Source of the DNA: Kitasatospora sp. NBC_01246
GTDB lineage: Bacteria > Actinomycetota > Actinomycetes > Streptomycetales > Streptomycetaceae
Assembly (NCBI RefSeq): GCF_036226505.1
Contig: NZ_CP108484.1
Span: 2,356,001 to 2,420,000 of the forward strand
Direction of reading: 5' to 3'
DNA length: 64,000 nt
A model generated the notes under the pieces. It did not search any database, was not told the origin of the DNA, and worked only from the letters and a program-made list of their open reading frames with translations. Both the position numbers and the translations under genes were made by a program. Below are positions 1 to 7,833 of this stretch, piece after piece; positions within the stretch are counted from its first letter, which is position 1; each line of letters opens with the position of its first letter.

Positions 1-1194
1 CTGGTCGACCCCGAACTCGCCGAGCCGCTGGCCGGCGTCCGCGCCCGGCACACCTTCGTGCTCGGCACGGACAGCGACGCCCGGCTGTACGACTTCGACC
101 GCGCGCCGCGCCGCTACGAGATCGGCGAGAACGACACCGCGACCGTCAACTACACCAGCGGAACCACCGCCCGCCCCAAGGGCGTCCAGCTCACCCACCG
201 CAACATCTGGCTGAACTCCGTGCTGATGGGCCTGCACTTCGGTGCCGGTGACCGGGATGTCTACCTGCACACCCTGCCGATGTTCCACGCCAACGGCTGG
301 GGCCTGCCGTTCGCCCTCACCGGGCTGGGCGCGCGGCACATCGTGCTGCGCAAGGTGGACGGCGCCGAGATCCTGCGCCGGGTCGAGCGGCACGGGGTGA
401 CCTTCCTGAGCGGCGCGCCCGCGGTGGTCCAGATGGTGCTGGACGCGGCCGCCGACTGGGACGGCCCCGTCCCCGGCCGGGACAAGGTGCGGATGATCGT
501 GGCCGGCGCGCCGCCGCCGACCTCCGTGGTGCAGCGGGTCGAGGCCGAACTCGGCTGGGAGTTCATGCAGATCTACGGCCTGACCGAGACCTCGCCGGTG
601 GTCACGGTGAACCGCTCGCGCGCCGAGTGGGACGAACTGCCCGCCGGTGAGCGCGCGGAGAAGCTGGTGCAGGCGGGCGCGCCGGCCCTAGGCAACCAGG
701 TGCGGGTCGACGGCCAGGGCGAGGTGCTCGTCCGCGCCAACGTCGTGATGGACGGCTACTGGCAGCAGCCGAAGGAGACGGCGGAGGCGGTCCGGGACGG
801 CTGGTTCCACACCGGGGACGGCGGCACCCTCACCGACGGCTACCTGACCATCTCGGACCGGAAGAAGGACGTCATCATCAGCGGCGGGGAGAACGTCTCC
901 TCGATCGAGGTGGAGGACTGCCTCTACGACCACCCGGCGGTCGGCGAGGTCGCGGTGATCGGCGTGCCGGACGAGAAGTGGGGCGAGACGGTCAAGGCAC
1001 TGGTCGTGCTCAAGCCCGGGTACGACGTCCTGGAGGCCGACCTCATCGCGCACTGCAAGCAGCGGCTGGCCGGCTACAAGTCGCCCACCTCGGTGGAGTT
1101 CCGGGACACCCTGCCGCGCACCACCACCGGGAAGCTGCAGAAGTTCCGGCTCCGCGAGCCCTACTGGGTCGAGCGCGACCGGCAGGTCAACTGA
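1..1194 (+). CDS. Acyl-CoA synthetase / AMP-dependent ligase (5'-truncated by window edge)
   Basis: The frame is open from base 1 to the TGA at 1192-1194, giving 398 residues of an ANL-superfamily adenylating enzyme whose N-terminus lies outside the window. It is expected to activate a carboxylic acid as acyl-AMP and transfer it to CoA. Visible ANL motifs: the phosphate loop YTSGTTARPKGV at about residues 51-62, the YGLTET motif at about 192, GWFHTGD at about 267, and the C-terminal lysine in TTTGKLQ at about 378. The C-terminal swinging domain (SDRKKDVIISGGENVS) is intact. Substrate cannot be read from the sequence; the medium- or long-chain fatty acyl-CoA ligase group is the best guess. A strong hairpin follows the stop. 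Confidence 0.93.
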   Translation: MVDPELAEPLAGVRARHTFVLGTDSDARLYDFDRAPRRYEIGENDTATVNYTSGTTARPKGVQLTHRNIWLNSVLMGLHFGAGDRDVYLHTLPMFHANGWGLPFALTGLGARHIVLRKVDGAEILRRVERHGVTFLSGAPAVVQMVLDAAADWDGPVPGRDKVRMIVAGAPPPTSVVQRVEAELGWEFMQIYGLTETSPVVTVNRSRAEWDELPAGERAEKLVQAGAPALGNQVRVDGQGEVLVRANVVMDGYWQQPKETAEAVRDGWFHTGDGGTLTDGYLTISDRKKDVIISGGENVSSIEVEDCLYDHPAVGEVAVIGVPDEKWGETVKALVVLKPGYDVLEADLIAHCKQRLAGYKSPTSVEFRDTLPRTTTGKLQKFRLREPYWVERDRQVN

Positions 1195-1214
1195 CCGGTC
1201 CGGTCCGGTCCGGT

Positions 1215-1245
1215 CCGGGTGCCGGGCTCCCGGCCCGGCACCCGG
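1215..1245 (+). terminator. Hairpin terminator after acyl-CoA synthetase gene
   Basis: Perfect 12-bp arms (CCGGGTGCCGGG and its complement) around a 7-nt loop, 21 bp after the stop codon. No U-run follows, as is usual for streptomycete terminators. It is preceded by four CCGGT pentamers. Confidence 0.7.
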
Positions 1246-1377
1246 CGCCCCCTTCCGGTGCGCGGGTGGGCGTCCCGACCGGCGGGTTCCGTGGAGTTGC
1301 GGGTGGCGGCCGCGGGCACGGCGTAGGGTGCGGGCTCGGGTTACCGGTGAGTCACTACCGAGGAGACGAGGACGCCC

Positions 1378-2205
1378 ATGACGACGGACGGTACGGCCCC
1401 GGCGGCCGCAGCTGTGCTGACCGGCCTGCTCGACGACCTGCGGGCCGAGAGCGAGGCCCTGGACGACCTGGTGGCCCCGCTGGCGCCCGAGCAGTGGGCG
1501 ACGGACACCCCCGCGCCGGGGTGGACGATCGCGCACCAGATCGCCCACCTGGCCTGGACGGACGACTGGACCACGCTCTCCGCCCGCGATCCAGAGGCCT
1601 TCGTCGCCGAGTCCGGCCGGGTCTTCGGCGAGCTGCTGGCCGCCGGGGCGGACCCGGTGGACGAGGGCGCGGCGCGCGGCGCGACGGAGGAGCCGCACGC
1701 GCTGCTGACGCGCTGGCGGGCCGGCCGGGAACGGCTCCGGTCGGCGCTGGCCGAGGCCCCGGACGGCCTCCGGCTCCCGTGGTTCGGGCCGCCGATGAAG
1801 GCCCCGTCGATGGCGACCGCCCGGCTGATGGAGACCTGGGCGCACGGGCAGGACGTCGCGGACACCCTGGGCGCGGTCCGCGAGCCGACCGCGCGGCTGC
1901 GGCACATCGCCCACCTGGGCGTACGGACCATGGGATTCGCCTTCACCCTGCACGGGCTGCCCACGCCGCAGACCCCGGTCCGGGTCGAACTGACGGCGCC
2001 GGACGGCGACTTGTGGGCTTGGGGCCCGGCGGACGCGGCGGACCGGGTGAGCGGGCCGGCCCTGGACTTCTGCCTGCTGGTGACCCAGCGCCGCCACCGG
2101 GACGACCTCGCCCTGAGCGCCACCGGCCCGACGGCCGCGGCCTGGCTGCCGATCGCCCAGGCCTTCGCCGGGAACCCGGGCAAGGGACGCCCGGCCGGCG
2201 GGTGA
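1378..2205 (+). CDS. TIGR03084-type metal-binding protein, DinB/MDMPI superfamily
   Basis: 275 residues with ATG at 1378 behind GAGGAGACGAGG. The N-terminal part has the maleylpyruvate-isomerase-like (MDMPI/DinB) four-helix fold with likely metal ligands in HQIAHLAW (His53 and His57) and TWAHGQD (His156), the usual triad spacing of the superfamily. These proteins are actinobacterial and often mycothiol-dependent; TIGR03084 members have no assigned reaction. The gene stands alone between an acyl-CoA synthetase and a VOC protein, so context adds little. The family call is secure, the function is not. Confidence 0.82.
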   Translation: MTTDGTAPAAAAVLTGLLDDLRAESEALDDLVAPLAPEQWATDTPAPGWTIAHQIAHLAWTDDWTTLSARDPEAFVAESGRVFGELLAAGADPVDEGAARGATEEPHALLTRWRAGRERLRSALAEAPDGLRLPWFGPPMKAPSMATARLMETWAHGQDVADTLGAVREPTARLRHIAHLGVRTMGFAFTLHGLPTPQTPVRVELTAPDGDLWAWGPADAADRVSGPALDFCLLVTQRRHRDDLALSATGPTAAAWLPIAQAFAGNPGKGRPAGG

Positions 2206-2256
2206 GACGGGCGGGTGCGACGGGCCCGCCGAACCGGCGTCGTCGTACCCGGCCCC

Positions 2257-2262
2257 TACCCT
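2257..2262 (+). promoter_or_regulatory. Leaderless -10 element (TACCCT) for the VOC gene
   Basis: TACCCT lies 7 nt before the ATG at 2270 and there is no ribosome binding site, which fits a leaderless transcript starting at or next to the A of the start codon. Confidence 0.5.
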
Positions 2263-2269
2263 GGGCCGC

Positions 2270-2710
2270 ATGACCATTCAGCGCATGGACAACGTCGGCA
2301 TCGTCGTCGACGACCTCGACGCCGCCGTCGCCTTCTTCCTCGAACTCGGCATGGAGCTGGAAGGCCGGATGCCGATCGAAGGACGCTGGGCGGGCGCGGT
2401 CGTCGGGCTCGACGGCATGCGGAGCGAGATCGCGATGATGCGGATCCCGGGCGCCCCGGGCCGGCTCGAACTGGCGAAGTACCACAGCCCGGAGGCGATC
2501 ACCCCCGAGCCGGAGATCACCCCGGCGAACACACGGGGTCTGCACCGCGTCATGTTCGCCGTCGACGACCTCGCGGACACCCTCGCCCGCCTCCGGCCGC
2601 ACGGCGCCGAACTCGTCGGCGAAGTGACCCGCTTCGAGGACAGCTACCTGCTCTGCTACCTCCGCGGGCCGAGCGGCATCATCCTCGCGCTGGCCGAACA
2701 GCTGAGCTGA
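2270..2710 (+). CDS. VOC family protein (glyoxalase/bleomycin resistance fold)
   Basis: 146 residues, the usual length for a one-chain VOC protein made of two beta-alpha-beta-beta-beta modules. The first module opens with MDNVGIVVDDLDAAVAFF and the second contains LHRVMFAVDDLADTLARL. Likely metal-binding acidic or histidine residues occur in both modules (LELAKY, GIILALAEQ). It is probably a metal-dependent lyase, isomerase or binding protein, but the substrate cannot be read. Translation is probably leaderless, with TACCCT 7 nt upstream of the ATG. Confidence 0.88.
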   Translation: MTIQRMDNVGIVVDDLDAAVAFFLELGMELEGRMPIEGRWAGAVVGLDGMRSEIAMMRIPGAPGRLELAKYHSPEAITPEPEITPANTRGLHRVMFAVDDLADTLARLRPHGAELVGEVTRFEDSYLLCYLRGPSGIILALAEQLS

Positions 2711-2829
2711 CGACCGGGCCTCCGCCCACCGGGGCACCGGGTGATCGATCGTCAAATAACAACGGTGGGTGGCCAAACCACTCCTTCCGGCGATATACGG
2801 AGTTCGTCGACGAATGGTGGAATTCCCCC

Positions 2830-3318
2830 ATGATTCGCGCTGACGCCCTGCGTACCGTTCTGGCCGGAGCCGCCTTCGCCGGTCTGCTCGCGATCGGTGG
2901 GCCGGCCGGCTCCGCCCAGGCGGCCTTCGCCCGGCCCACCGACGTGCCCGGCTCCTCCCGGGCGGAGGCCCGGGCCGGGACGGCCGCCGCCCACCGGGTG
3001 GTCACCTTCGTGGAGGAGTACAGCAGGGCGGTGCTCCACCAGAGCGGCGAGACGCCGCGCGCCGTCCGTGAGCGCTTCCTCACTCCGCACCTGAACGTCC
3101 GGCTGGACGCCTGGGCCTCCGAGCACGGGGCCGACCCGGTGTTCCGCGCCCAGAACGTGCCGTCGGAGTGGTCCGTGCAGCAGGTCGGGGAGGAGCACGG
3201 CTTCGCCTCGATCCGCTTCACCGAGTACTGGGGCGGCGGCGGCGGCCAGGAGGTCTGGTACACCGTGCGCCTGGGCGATCTGCGGATCGTCGAGCTGAAC
3301 GACGCCCCCGCCTTCTGA
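2830..3318 (+). CDS. Small secreted protein of unknown function
   Basis: 162 residues from the ATG at 2830. The start is chosen because it opens a clean Sec signal peptide: a basic start (MIRADALR), a hydrophobic core (TVLAGAAFAGLLAIGG) and an Ala-x-Ala site near AQAAFA at about residues 35-38. The same frame stays open upstream to 2215 but that stretch codes nothing protein-like and overlaps the VOC gene. The mature part is mixed alpha/beta with a Gly-rich turn (WGGGGGQE) and ends in a short strand (LRIVELNDAP); it resembles small DUF3828/NTF2-like exported domains, but I do not assign a family. A hairpin shared with the convergent lipoprotein gene follows. Confidence 0.75.
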   Translation: MIRADALRTVLAGAAFAGLLAIGGPAGSAQAAFARPTDVPGSSRAEARAGTAAAHRVVTFVEEYSRAVLHQSGETPRAVRERFLTPHLNVRLDAWASEHGADPVFRAQNVPSEWSVQQVGEEHGFASIRFTEYWGGGGGQEVWYTVRLGDLRIVELNDAPAF

Positions 3319-3340
3319 GCCCGCCGCTCCCCCTCCAGCC

Positions 3341-3380
3341 CCGGCGCGGCGCAGGCGCCCCCACGACTGCGCCGCGCCGG
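3341..3380. terminator. Bidirectional hairpin between convergent genes
   Basis: Perfect 14-bp arms (CCGGCGCGGCGCAG and its complement) around a 12-nt loop, placed between the convergent secreted-protein gene and lipoprotein gene. Confidence 0.7.
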
Positions 3381-3437
3381 TACCCGGGCGACCGGTGCCC
3401 CGACCACCGGCGCCCCGACGCGCCGAGCCGGGCTCGG

Positions 3438-4160
3438 CTACCGGGCGAGCGGGGCTCCCGGGCGGTCGTTCCCCGGCCGGGCGGCCGCGGTGGCCTCGGC
3501 CCAGGCGGAGATGCCCAGCCGGCCGGTGGTGCCGAGATCGAGGTAGGCCGGGACGACGACCGGGGGGCGGCCGGGCAGCGGGGCGATCTCCAGGAAGCGC
3601 CCGTTGTCGGCCCCCTTCGTCCCCGAGGTGACGGTGTTGCGCCAGACCAGTTGGAACGCCGCGTACTCGCCGGGCCGGAGCGTCACCGCCGTCGGCGCCG
3701 CGTCGAAGCCCTCCAGGGTCGCGATGCCGGCCGAACCCTTCTGCACGGCGATGTCGAGCGGCGCACGGTCGGCGTCGAGGACGCGGACCCCCGGTCGGCC
3801 GTTCAGCGTGTAGGGGGCGGCTCCGCAGTTGGTCAGGCGGATCGCCATCACCCGCAGGCCCATGGCGGCGTTCGCCTCCTCCGCGGCCAGCGAGACGCCC
3901 TCCGGGGAACAGGTCGGCGCCGGCACCGGGGTCGGCGTGGGGAGGGCCGCCGAGCTGGGAGTGTTCGGGGCGGTGGCCTTCGCGGAGGTCCTGCCGCCGG
4001 TCGCGCCCACGGGCCCCGGGGCTCCCCCGCCCGCGCCCGACACCTGCGTGCTGCCGCACCCCGCCAGCAGGGCCGCCCCCACGAGCAGCAGCGCCGCCCG
4101 GGCCGGCGGCGCGATTCGACGGTTTCCGTTCGGCGGCGTCGGGTTCATGCGGACGATCAT
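3438..4160 (-). CDS. DUF4232-type lipoprotein
   Basis: About 240 residues from ATG 4160 (MIVRMNPTPP...), or 236 from ATG 4148. The upstream in-frame extension to 4325 is rejected because the lipoprotein signal would then be internal. The signal peptide runs through AALLLVGAALLAGC, with lipobox LAGC. After a Gly/Pro/Thr linker come a conserved Cys (PTCSPEGVSL), a second Cys (RLTNCGAAPYTLNG) and GYP-like strands, the pattern of actinobacterial DUF4232 proteins. These are extracytoplasmic immunoglobulin-like domains of unknown role, anchored to the membrane here. It is transcribed toward, and terminated with, the upstream convergent gene. Confidence 0.8.
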   Translation of the reverse strand: MIVRMNPTPPNGNRRIAPPARAALLLVGAALLAGCGSTQVSGAGGGAPGPVGATGGRTSAKATAPNTPSSAALPTPTPVPAPTCSPEGVSLAAEEANAAMGLRVMAIRLTNCGAAPYTLNGRPGVRVLDADRAPLDIAVQKGSAGIATLEGFDAAPTAVTLRPGEYAAFQLVWRNTVTSGTKGADNGRFLEIAPLPGRPPVVVPAYLDLGTTGRLGISAWAEATAAARPGNDRPGAPLAR

Positions 4161-4311
4161 GACACGAACCGTCGTCCGGACAGCCCGGGGAAGGCGCTCC
4201 GCACGACGGCGGGCGGGAACGCCGGCAGGGCGGCGCAGGCCGACACCCGGTGTCGGTACGCCGCCCTGGGACGGGGCGAGGTGCGGGAGGCGACCCGCAC
4301 CGTCGTCCCGG

Positions 4312-5097
4312 TTACTTCGGGTCACGGTTGAACGTCGAGGTCGACCAGAAGTAGCCGAGCGCGGTGAGCGCCAGGCACCAGGCGACGGCGAGCCAGCCGT
4401 TGTAGCCGATCCCGCTGCCGAGCAGCAGGCCGCGCAGGGTCTCGATGGCCGGCGTGAACGGCTGGTACTGGGCGATCGGCTGGAACCAGCCCGGCATCGC
4501 GTCGACGGGGGTGAAGGCGCTGGAGATGAGCGGCAGCAGGATCAGCGGCATCGCGCTGTTGCTGGCGGCCTCGGCGTTCGGGCTGGCCATGCCCATCCCG
4601 ACCGCGATCCAGGTGAGCGCCAGGGCGAAGAGGACGAGCAGCCCGAAGGCGGCCAGCCACTCCAGGGCGGTGGCGTCCGTGGAGCGGAAGCCGATGGCCA
4701 CGGCGACCGCGCCGACCAGGACCACGCTGGCGACCGACTGCAGCACGCCGCCCACGACGTGCCCGACGAGCACCGACCCGCGGTGGATCGCCATGGTGCG
4801 GAAACGGGCGATGATGCCCTCGGACATGTCGGTGGAGACGGACACCGCGGCCCCGATGACGGTGCTGCCGATGGTCATCAGCAGGATGCCGGGGACGAGG
4901 TAGGCGATGTAGGCGGAGCGGTCGCCGCCGCCGATGCCGGCGCTCATCGTGTTGCCGAAGATGTAGACGAAGAGCAGCAGCAGCATGACCGGGGTGAGCA
5001 GCAGGTTCAGGGTGAGTGACGGGTAGCGCCGGGCGTGCAGCAGGTTGCGGCGCAGCATGGTGGCCGAGTCACGGGCGGCGAGGGTGAAGGTGCTCAT
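4312..5097 (-). CDS. DrrB-like ABC-2 type transporter permease
   Basis: 261 residues from ATG 5097, which overlaps the stop of the ATPase gene by 4 bp (ATGA), a mark of translational coupling. The chain has six predicted membrane helices (for example LLLTPVMLLLLFVYIFG, YLVPGILLMTIGSTVIGAAV, FGLLVLFALALTWIAVGMGM) and the ABC-2 signature region PLILLPLISSAFTPVDAMPGW followed by QPFTPAIETLRGLLLG. With the upstream ATPase it should form a daunorubicin-resistance-type drug or lipid exporter. An upstream extension to 5532 in the same frame is a shadow of the ATPase gene. Confidence 0.92.
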   Translation of the reverse strand: MSTFTLAARDSATMLRRNLLHARRYPSLTLNLLLTPVMLLLLFVYIFGNTMSAGIGGGDRSAYIAYLVPGILLMTIGSTVIGAAVSVSTDMSEGIIARFRTMAIHRGSVLVGHVVGGVLQSVASVVLVGAVAVAIGFRSTDATALEWLAAFGLLVLFALALTWIAVGMGMASPNAEAASNSAMPLILLPLISSAFTPVDAMPGWFQPIAQYQPFTPAIETLRGLLLGSGIGYNGWLAVAWCLALTALGYFWSTSTFNRDPK

Positions 5098-6056
5098 CGG
5101 ACGGTCTCCTTGGACTGGTTGTTCTGGGCGGGCACGCTGGAGCCGGTCAGGGCGAAGAACACGTCGTCGAGGTCGGGGGTGTGGACGGTGAGTTCGTCGG
5201 CCTCGATGCCGGTGGCGTCCAGCCGGTCGAGGACGGCGCGCAGGTCGCGCTGGCTGCCGTCGCTGGGGATCTGCAGGGCCAGGGCCTCGTCGTCGCGGGT
5301 GACGTCGTGCAGGGCGAGGGCGGCGGACCGGTAGGCCGCCGGGTCGGCGAAGCGCAGCCGCACGTGGCCGCCGGGGATGAGTCGCTTCAGCTCGTCGGCG
5401 GTGCCTTCGGCGGCGATCCGGCCGTCGTTCAGGACCGCGATGCGGTCGGCGAGTTGGTCGGCCTCCTCCAGGTACTGGGTGGTGAGGAAGACGGTCACGC
5501 CGCCGGTGACGAGTTCGCGGATGATCTGCCACATGGTGTGGCGCGAGCGCGGGTCGAGGCCGGTGGTCGGCTCGTCGAGGAAGATGACCCGCGGGCCGCC
5601 GACCAGCGTCATGGCGATGTCCAGCCGGCGCTTCATGCCGCCGGAGTAGGTGGAGGCGGGCTTCCCGGCCGCCTCCACCAGGTCGAAGCGTTCCAGGAGT
5701 TCGGCGGCGACCCGCCGCCCCTCGCGCTTGGACAGGTGGTGCAGGTCGGCCATCAGGAGCATGTTCTCCTCGCCGGTGATCAGGCCGTCGACGGCGGAGA
5801 ACTGCCCGGTGACACCGATCGCGGCGCGCACCGCCTGCGGCGCGGTGGCGATGTCGTGGCCCGCCACCCGGGCCTGTCCGCCGTCGGCCCCGATCAGGGT
5901 GGAGAGGATCTTGACGACGGTGGTCTTGCCGGCCCCGTTCGGGCCGAGCAGGGAGAACACCGTTCCTTCGGGGACGGCGAGGTCGATCCCGGCGAGGACG
6001 CTCTTGTCGCCGTAGGACTTGCGCAGCCCGTTCGCCGCGATGGCCAGGTCGGTCAT
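5094..6056 (-). CDS. DrrA-like ABC transporter ATP-binding protein
   Basis: 320 residues, the normal length for the DrrA group. It has Walker A GPNGAGKTTVVKIL, a Q-loop after VTGQFSAVDGLI, the signature STYSGGMKRRLDIAMTL, Walker B VIFLDEPTTGLDPRSR, and the drug-exporter C-terminal domain ending in ELTVHTPDLDDVFFALTG, which is typical of DrrA. It energises the DrrB-like permease encoded immediately downstream with a 4-bp overlap. The gene lies 88 bp downstream of the DUF4097 gene in the same direction, so all three are probably one transcript controlled by the divergent GbsR/MarR-like regulator at 7061. Confidence 0.94.
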   Translation of the reverse strand: MTDLAIAANGLRKSYGDKSVLAGIDLAVPEGTVFSLLGPNGAGKTTVVKILSTLIGADGGQARVAGHDIATAPQAVRAAIGVTGQFSAVDGLITGEENMLLMADLHHLSKREGRRVAAELLERFDLVEAAGKPASTYSGGMKRRLDIAMTLVGGPRVIFLDEPTTGLDPRSRHTMWQIIRELVTGGVTVFLTTQYLEEADQLADRIAVLNDGRIAAEGTADELKRLIPGGHVRLRFADPAAYRSAALALHDVTRDDEALALQIPSDGSQRDLRAVLDRLDATGIEADELTVHTPDLDDVFFALTGSSVPAQNNQSKETVR

Positions 6057-6105
6057 GAGAGGTGCTCCTTCAGAGGCTGCGAACAGTGGTGCGGGGGCTG
6101 TGAGC

Positions 6106-6159
6106 GGTTCAGAGGCTGCGGGCGGTTCAGAGGCTGCGGGCGGTTCAGAGGCTGCGGGC
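6106..6159. repeat. Three perfect 18-bp tandem repeats over the DUF4097 stop codon
   Basis: The unit GGTTCAGAGGCTGCGGGC occurs three times without mismatch at 6106-6123, 6124-6141 and 6142-6159, with a partial copy at 6068-6081. Read on the minus strand, each unit encodes TARSL plus a stop codon. The array therefore duplicates the last codons and the stop of the DUF4097 gene twice downstream of the real stop. Confidence 0.9.
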
Positions 6160-6816
6160 GGTGATGTCGCCGTGGGAGGTGGTGGCGCGGATGGTGAGCG
6201 CGGCGTCGGTGCCGGTGGTGTTCTGGAGGGTGTTGTGGATCCGGCCGTGGGCGGTGCCGGCGTCGAGGGTCGCGGAGACGCCGCGGGCGGCGCCGATCTC
6301 GATGGCGCCGGCGTCGGTGCGCAGGTCGAGGGTGCCGCCGGTGGCCTCGGTGATCCGCAGGTCGCCCTTGCGGGTGCTGAGCTGCGCGGAGCCGTTCAGC
6401 CGGCCGACGGTGATGTCGCCCGCGAGGAGGGTGAGGTGGGCGTTCGCGGTCTCGTCGAGCTTGACCGAGCCCTGTGCGCCGTCGAGGGTGACGTCGCCCA
6501 GGCGTCCGACGCCCCGCAGGTCGGCGGCGGCCGTCTTCGCCTGGATCCGGGAGCCGGCGGGGAGCTGGACGGTGATCTCGACGGCGCCGGACTGGCCGAG
6601 GAGGCGGTTGGCGGCCGGGGCGGCGGCGATCCGCAGGACGCCGTCGGTGTACTCGACCGTGATCCGCTCGGCGGCCTTCACGTCGGCGCCCTTGGCGGCG
6701 TTCGCGGGGAGGACCTCGACGGTGGTGTCGCTGCGGTCGGCGGCGATCAGCCGGACGCTGCCGGCGGGGATGTCGAGGACGGCGGCGATCGGGGTGGTGG
6801 TGGCGAACTTTTGCAT
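6145..6816 (-). CDS. DUF4097 family beta-strand repeat protein
   Basis: 223 residues from ATG 6816 behind a GAGAAGAAC ribosome site. The chain is a series of short beta strands with alternating hydrophobic and Thr/Asp positions (GDVTLDGAQGSVKLDE, GDITVGRLNGSAQLSTRKGDLRI, DAGAIEIGAARGVSATLDAG). This is the right-handed beta-solenoid pattern of DUF4097/adhesin-like proteins. There is no signal peptide, so it is probably cytoplasmic. It is the first gene of a probable operon with the DrrA/DrrB exporter genes and lies opposite the GbsR/MarR-like regulator. DUF4097 genes often accompany ABC exporters and MarR or PadR regulators; their role is unknown. Confidence 0.88.
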   Translation of the reverse strand: MQKFATTTPIAAVLDIPAGSVRLIAADRSDTTVEVLPANAAKGADVKAAERITVEYTDGVLRIAAAPAANRLLGQSGAVEITVQLPAGSRIQAKTAAADLRGVGRLGDVTLDGAQGSVKLDETANAHLTLLAGDITVGRLNGSAQLSTRKGDLRITEATGGTLDLRTDAGAIEIGAARGVSATLDAGTAHGRIHNTLQNTTGTDAALTIRATTSHGDITARSL

Positions 6817-6880
6817 CGTTCTTCTCCTTCTGCGGTGGCGGGCACTCGGTCGGCCCGTCGTTTCCGATGAGGGAAAAGCT

Positions 6881-7008
6881 ACGTTGCATTCACGATGCTG
6901 GCAACACACTCGTTGCGTCAGAATCCCATCTCCGCAGGTAGTTGCGGTGATTTCATTGCAATGGTTTCGCGCCTAATGCAACGAGCTACTTTCCATTCGT
7001 TGCAATGG
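6881..7008. promoter_or_regulatory. AT-rich divergent control region with repeated GTTGC operator half-sites
   Basis: Between the DUF4097 gene and the divergent regulator, GC content drops sharply and a short element recurs. GTTGC starts at 6883, 6912, 6941 and 6999 (spacings 29, 29 and 58 bp). Its complement GCAAC lies at 6901-6905 and 6978-6982. Two copies are exact inverses of each other (CGTTGCATT at 6882-6890, AATGCAACG at 6975-6983), and CATTGCAATG at 6954-6963 is a perfect palindrome. CCATTCGTTGCAATGG at 6993-7008 has inverted ends. This is the expected layout for several regulator dimers and two divergent promoters; the binding protein is inferred to be the product of the gene at 7061. 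Confidence 0.65.
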
Positions 7009-7060
7009 ATTGAGAGCGAACGCTATGCTCGGCGCACTACCCACCCCGAAGGAGACCGCG

Positions 7061-7810
7061 ATGCCCGGAGGCAGGCTCACCCAGCAGGAACGCCAGCAGA
7101 TCGCGCTCGGGCTGGCCGACGGCCTCCCCTACGCCGAGATCGCCAGGCGGCTCGACCGCCCGACCTCGACCATCACGCGCGAGGTGATGCGCAACGGCGG
7201 CCCCACCGGCTACCGCGCCGACCTGGCCCAGCGCGCCACCGGGCACCGCGCCCGCCGCCGGCAGGCGGCGCCCCGGGACCCCGCGGCCGTCCCGCAGGAG
7301 CACGGCCGCGACGCCGACGCGGTGCGCGCGTACGAGGAGGTGTTCACCACCGCGATGCTGCAGTCGGGCATGCCCCAGATGATGGCCCGGGTGATGGCCT
7401 GCCTCTGCCTCACCGACTCGGGCAGCCTCACCGCGTCCGAACTCGTCCAGCGCCTCCAGGTCAGCCCGGCCTCCGTCTCCAAGGCGATCACGTTCCTCGA
7501 CGCCCAGGGCTTCGTCCGCCGGGAGCGCGACGAGCGCCGCCGCGAGCGCTACCTCGTCGACAACGACATCTGGTACCAGTCGATGATCGCCAGCGCCCGC
7601 TCCACCGCCCAGATCGCCGAGACCGCACGCCAGGGCGTCGGCGTGCTCGACGCCGGCACGCCGGCCGGCGCCCGCCTCGAAAACATCGCCCGCTTCCTCG
7701 ACTTCGTCTCCGAGAGCATCGCCCGGTCCGCCGAGCAGGCCCGCGAGATCCTGCACCCGCAGCCCGCGGCGGCTCCGGACGGCGCCACCGGGCCGGCGTC
7801 GGACGGCTGA
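7061..7810 (+). CDS. GbsR/MarR-like transcriptional regulator with an IS30-type N-terminal HTH
   Basis: 249 residues from ATG 7061, preceded by GAAGGAGACC. In-frame starts at 7010 and 7025 exist but would fall in the operator region. Residues about 5-45 (LTQQERQQIALGLADGLPYAEIARRLDRP then STITREVMRNGG) are the HTH seen at the N-terminus of IS30 transposases. Residues about 125-175 (LTASELVQRLQVSPASVSKAITFLDAQG then FVRRERDERRRERYLV) form a winged HTH of the GbsR/MarR type with its beta wing. The C-terminus is helical and likely dimerises. It probably represses the divergent DUF4097-DrrA-DrrB operon and itself, responding to a small molecule or drug. Confidence 0.88.
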   Translation: MPGGRLTQQERQQIALGLADGLPYAEIARRLDRPTSTITREVMRNGGPTGYRADLAQRATGHRARRRQAAPRDPAAVPQEHGRDADAVRAYEEVFTTAMLQSGMPQMMARVMACLCLTDSGSLTASELVQRLQVSPASVSKAITFLDAQGFVRRERDERRRERYLVDNDIWYQSMIASARSTAQIAETARQGVGVLDAGTPAGARLENIARFLDFVSESIARSAEQAREILHPQPAAAPDGATGPASDG

Positions 7811-7833
7811 CCGGCCGCCGCCGGTGCCCCCGG

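Noticed and set aside
1195..1216. Four CCGGT direct repeats after the acyl-CoA synthetase gene
   Set aside because: Likely part of the terminator flank; no evidence of a functional site.
688..2277. Long minus-strand open frame antisense to the TIGR03084 and VOC genes
   Set aside because: Arg/Pro/Gly-rich with no domain and no start; a GC-driven shadow of plus-strand genes.
7811..7833. Terminator between the regulator gene and dnaE2
   Set aside because: The 23-bp gap (ACCGGCCGCCGCCGGTGCCCCCG) holds only a weak, short stem; not convincing.
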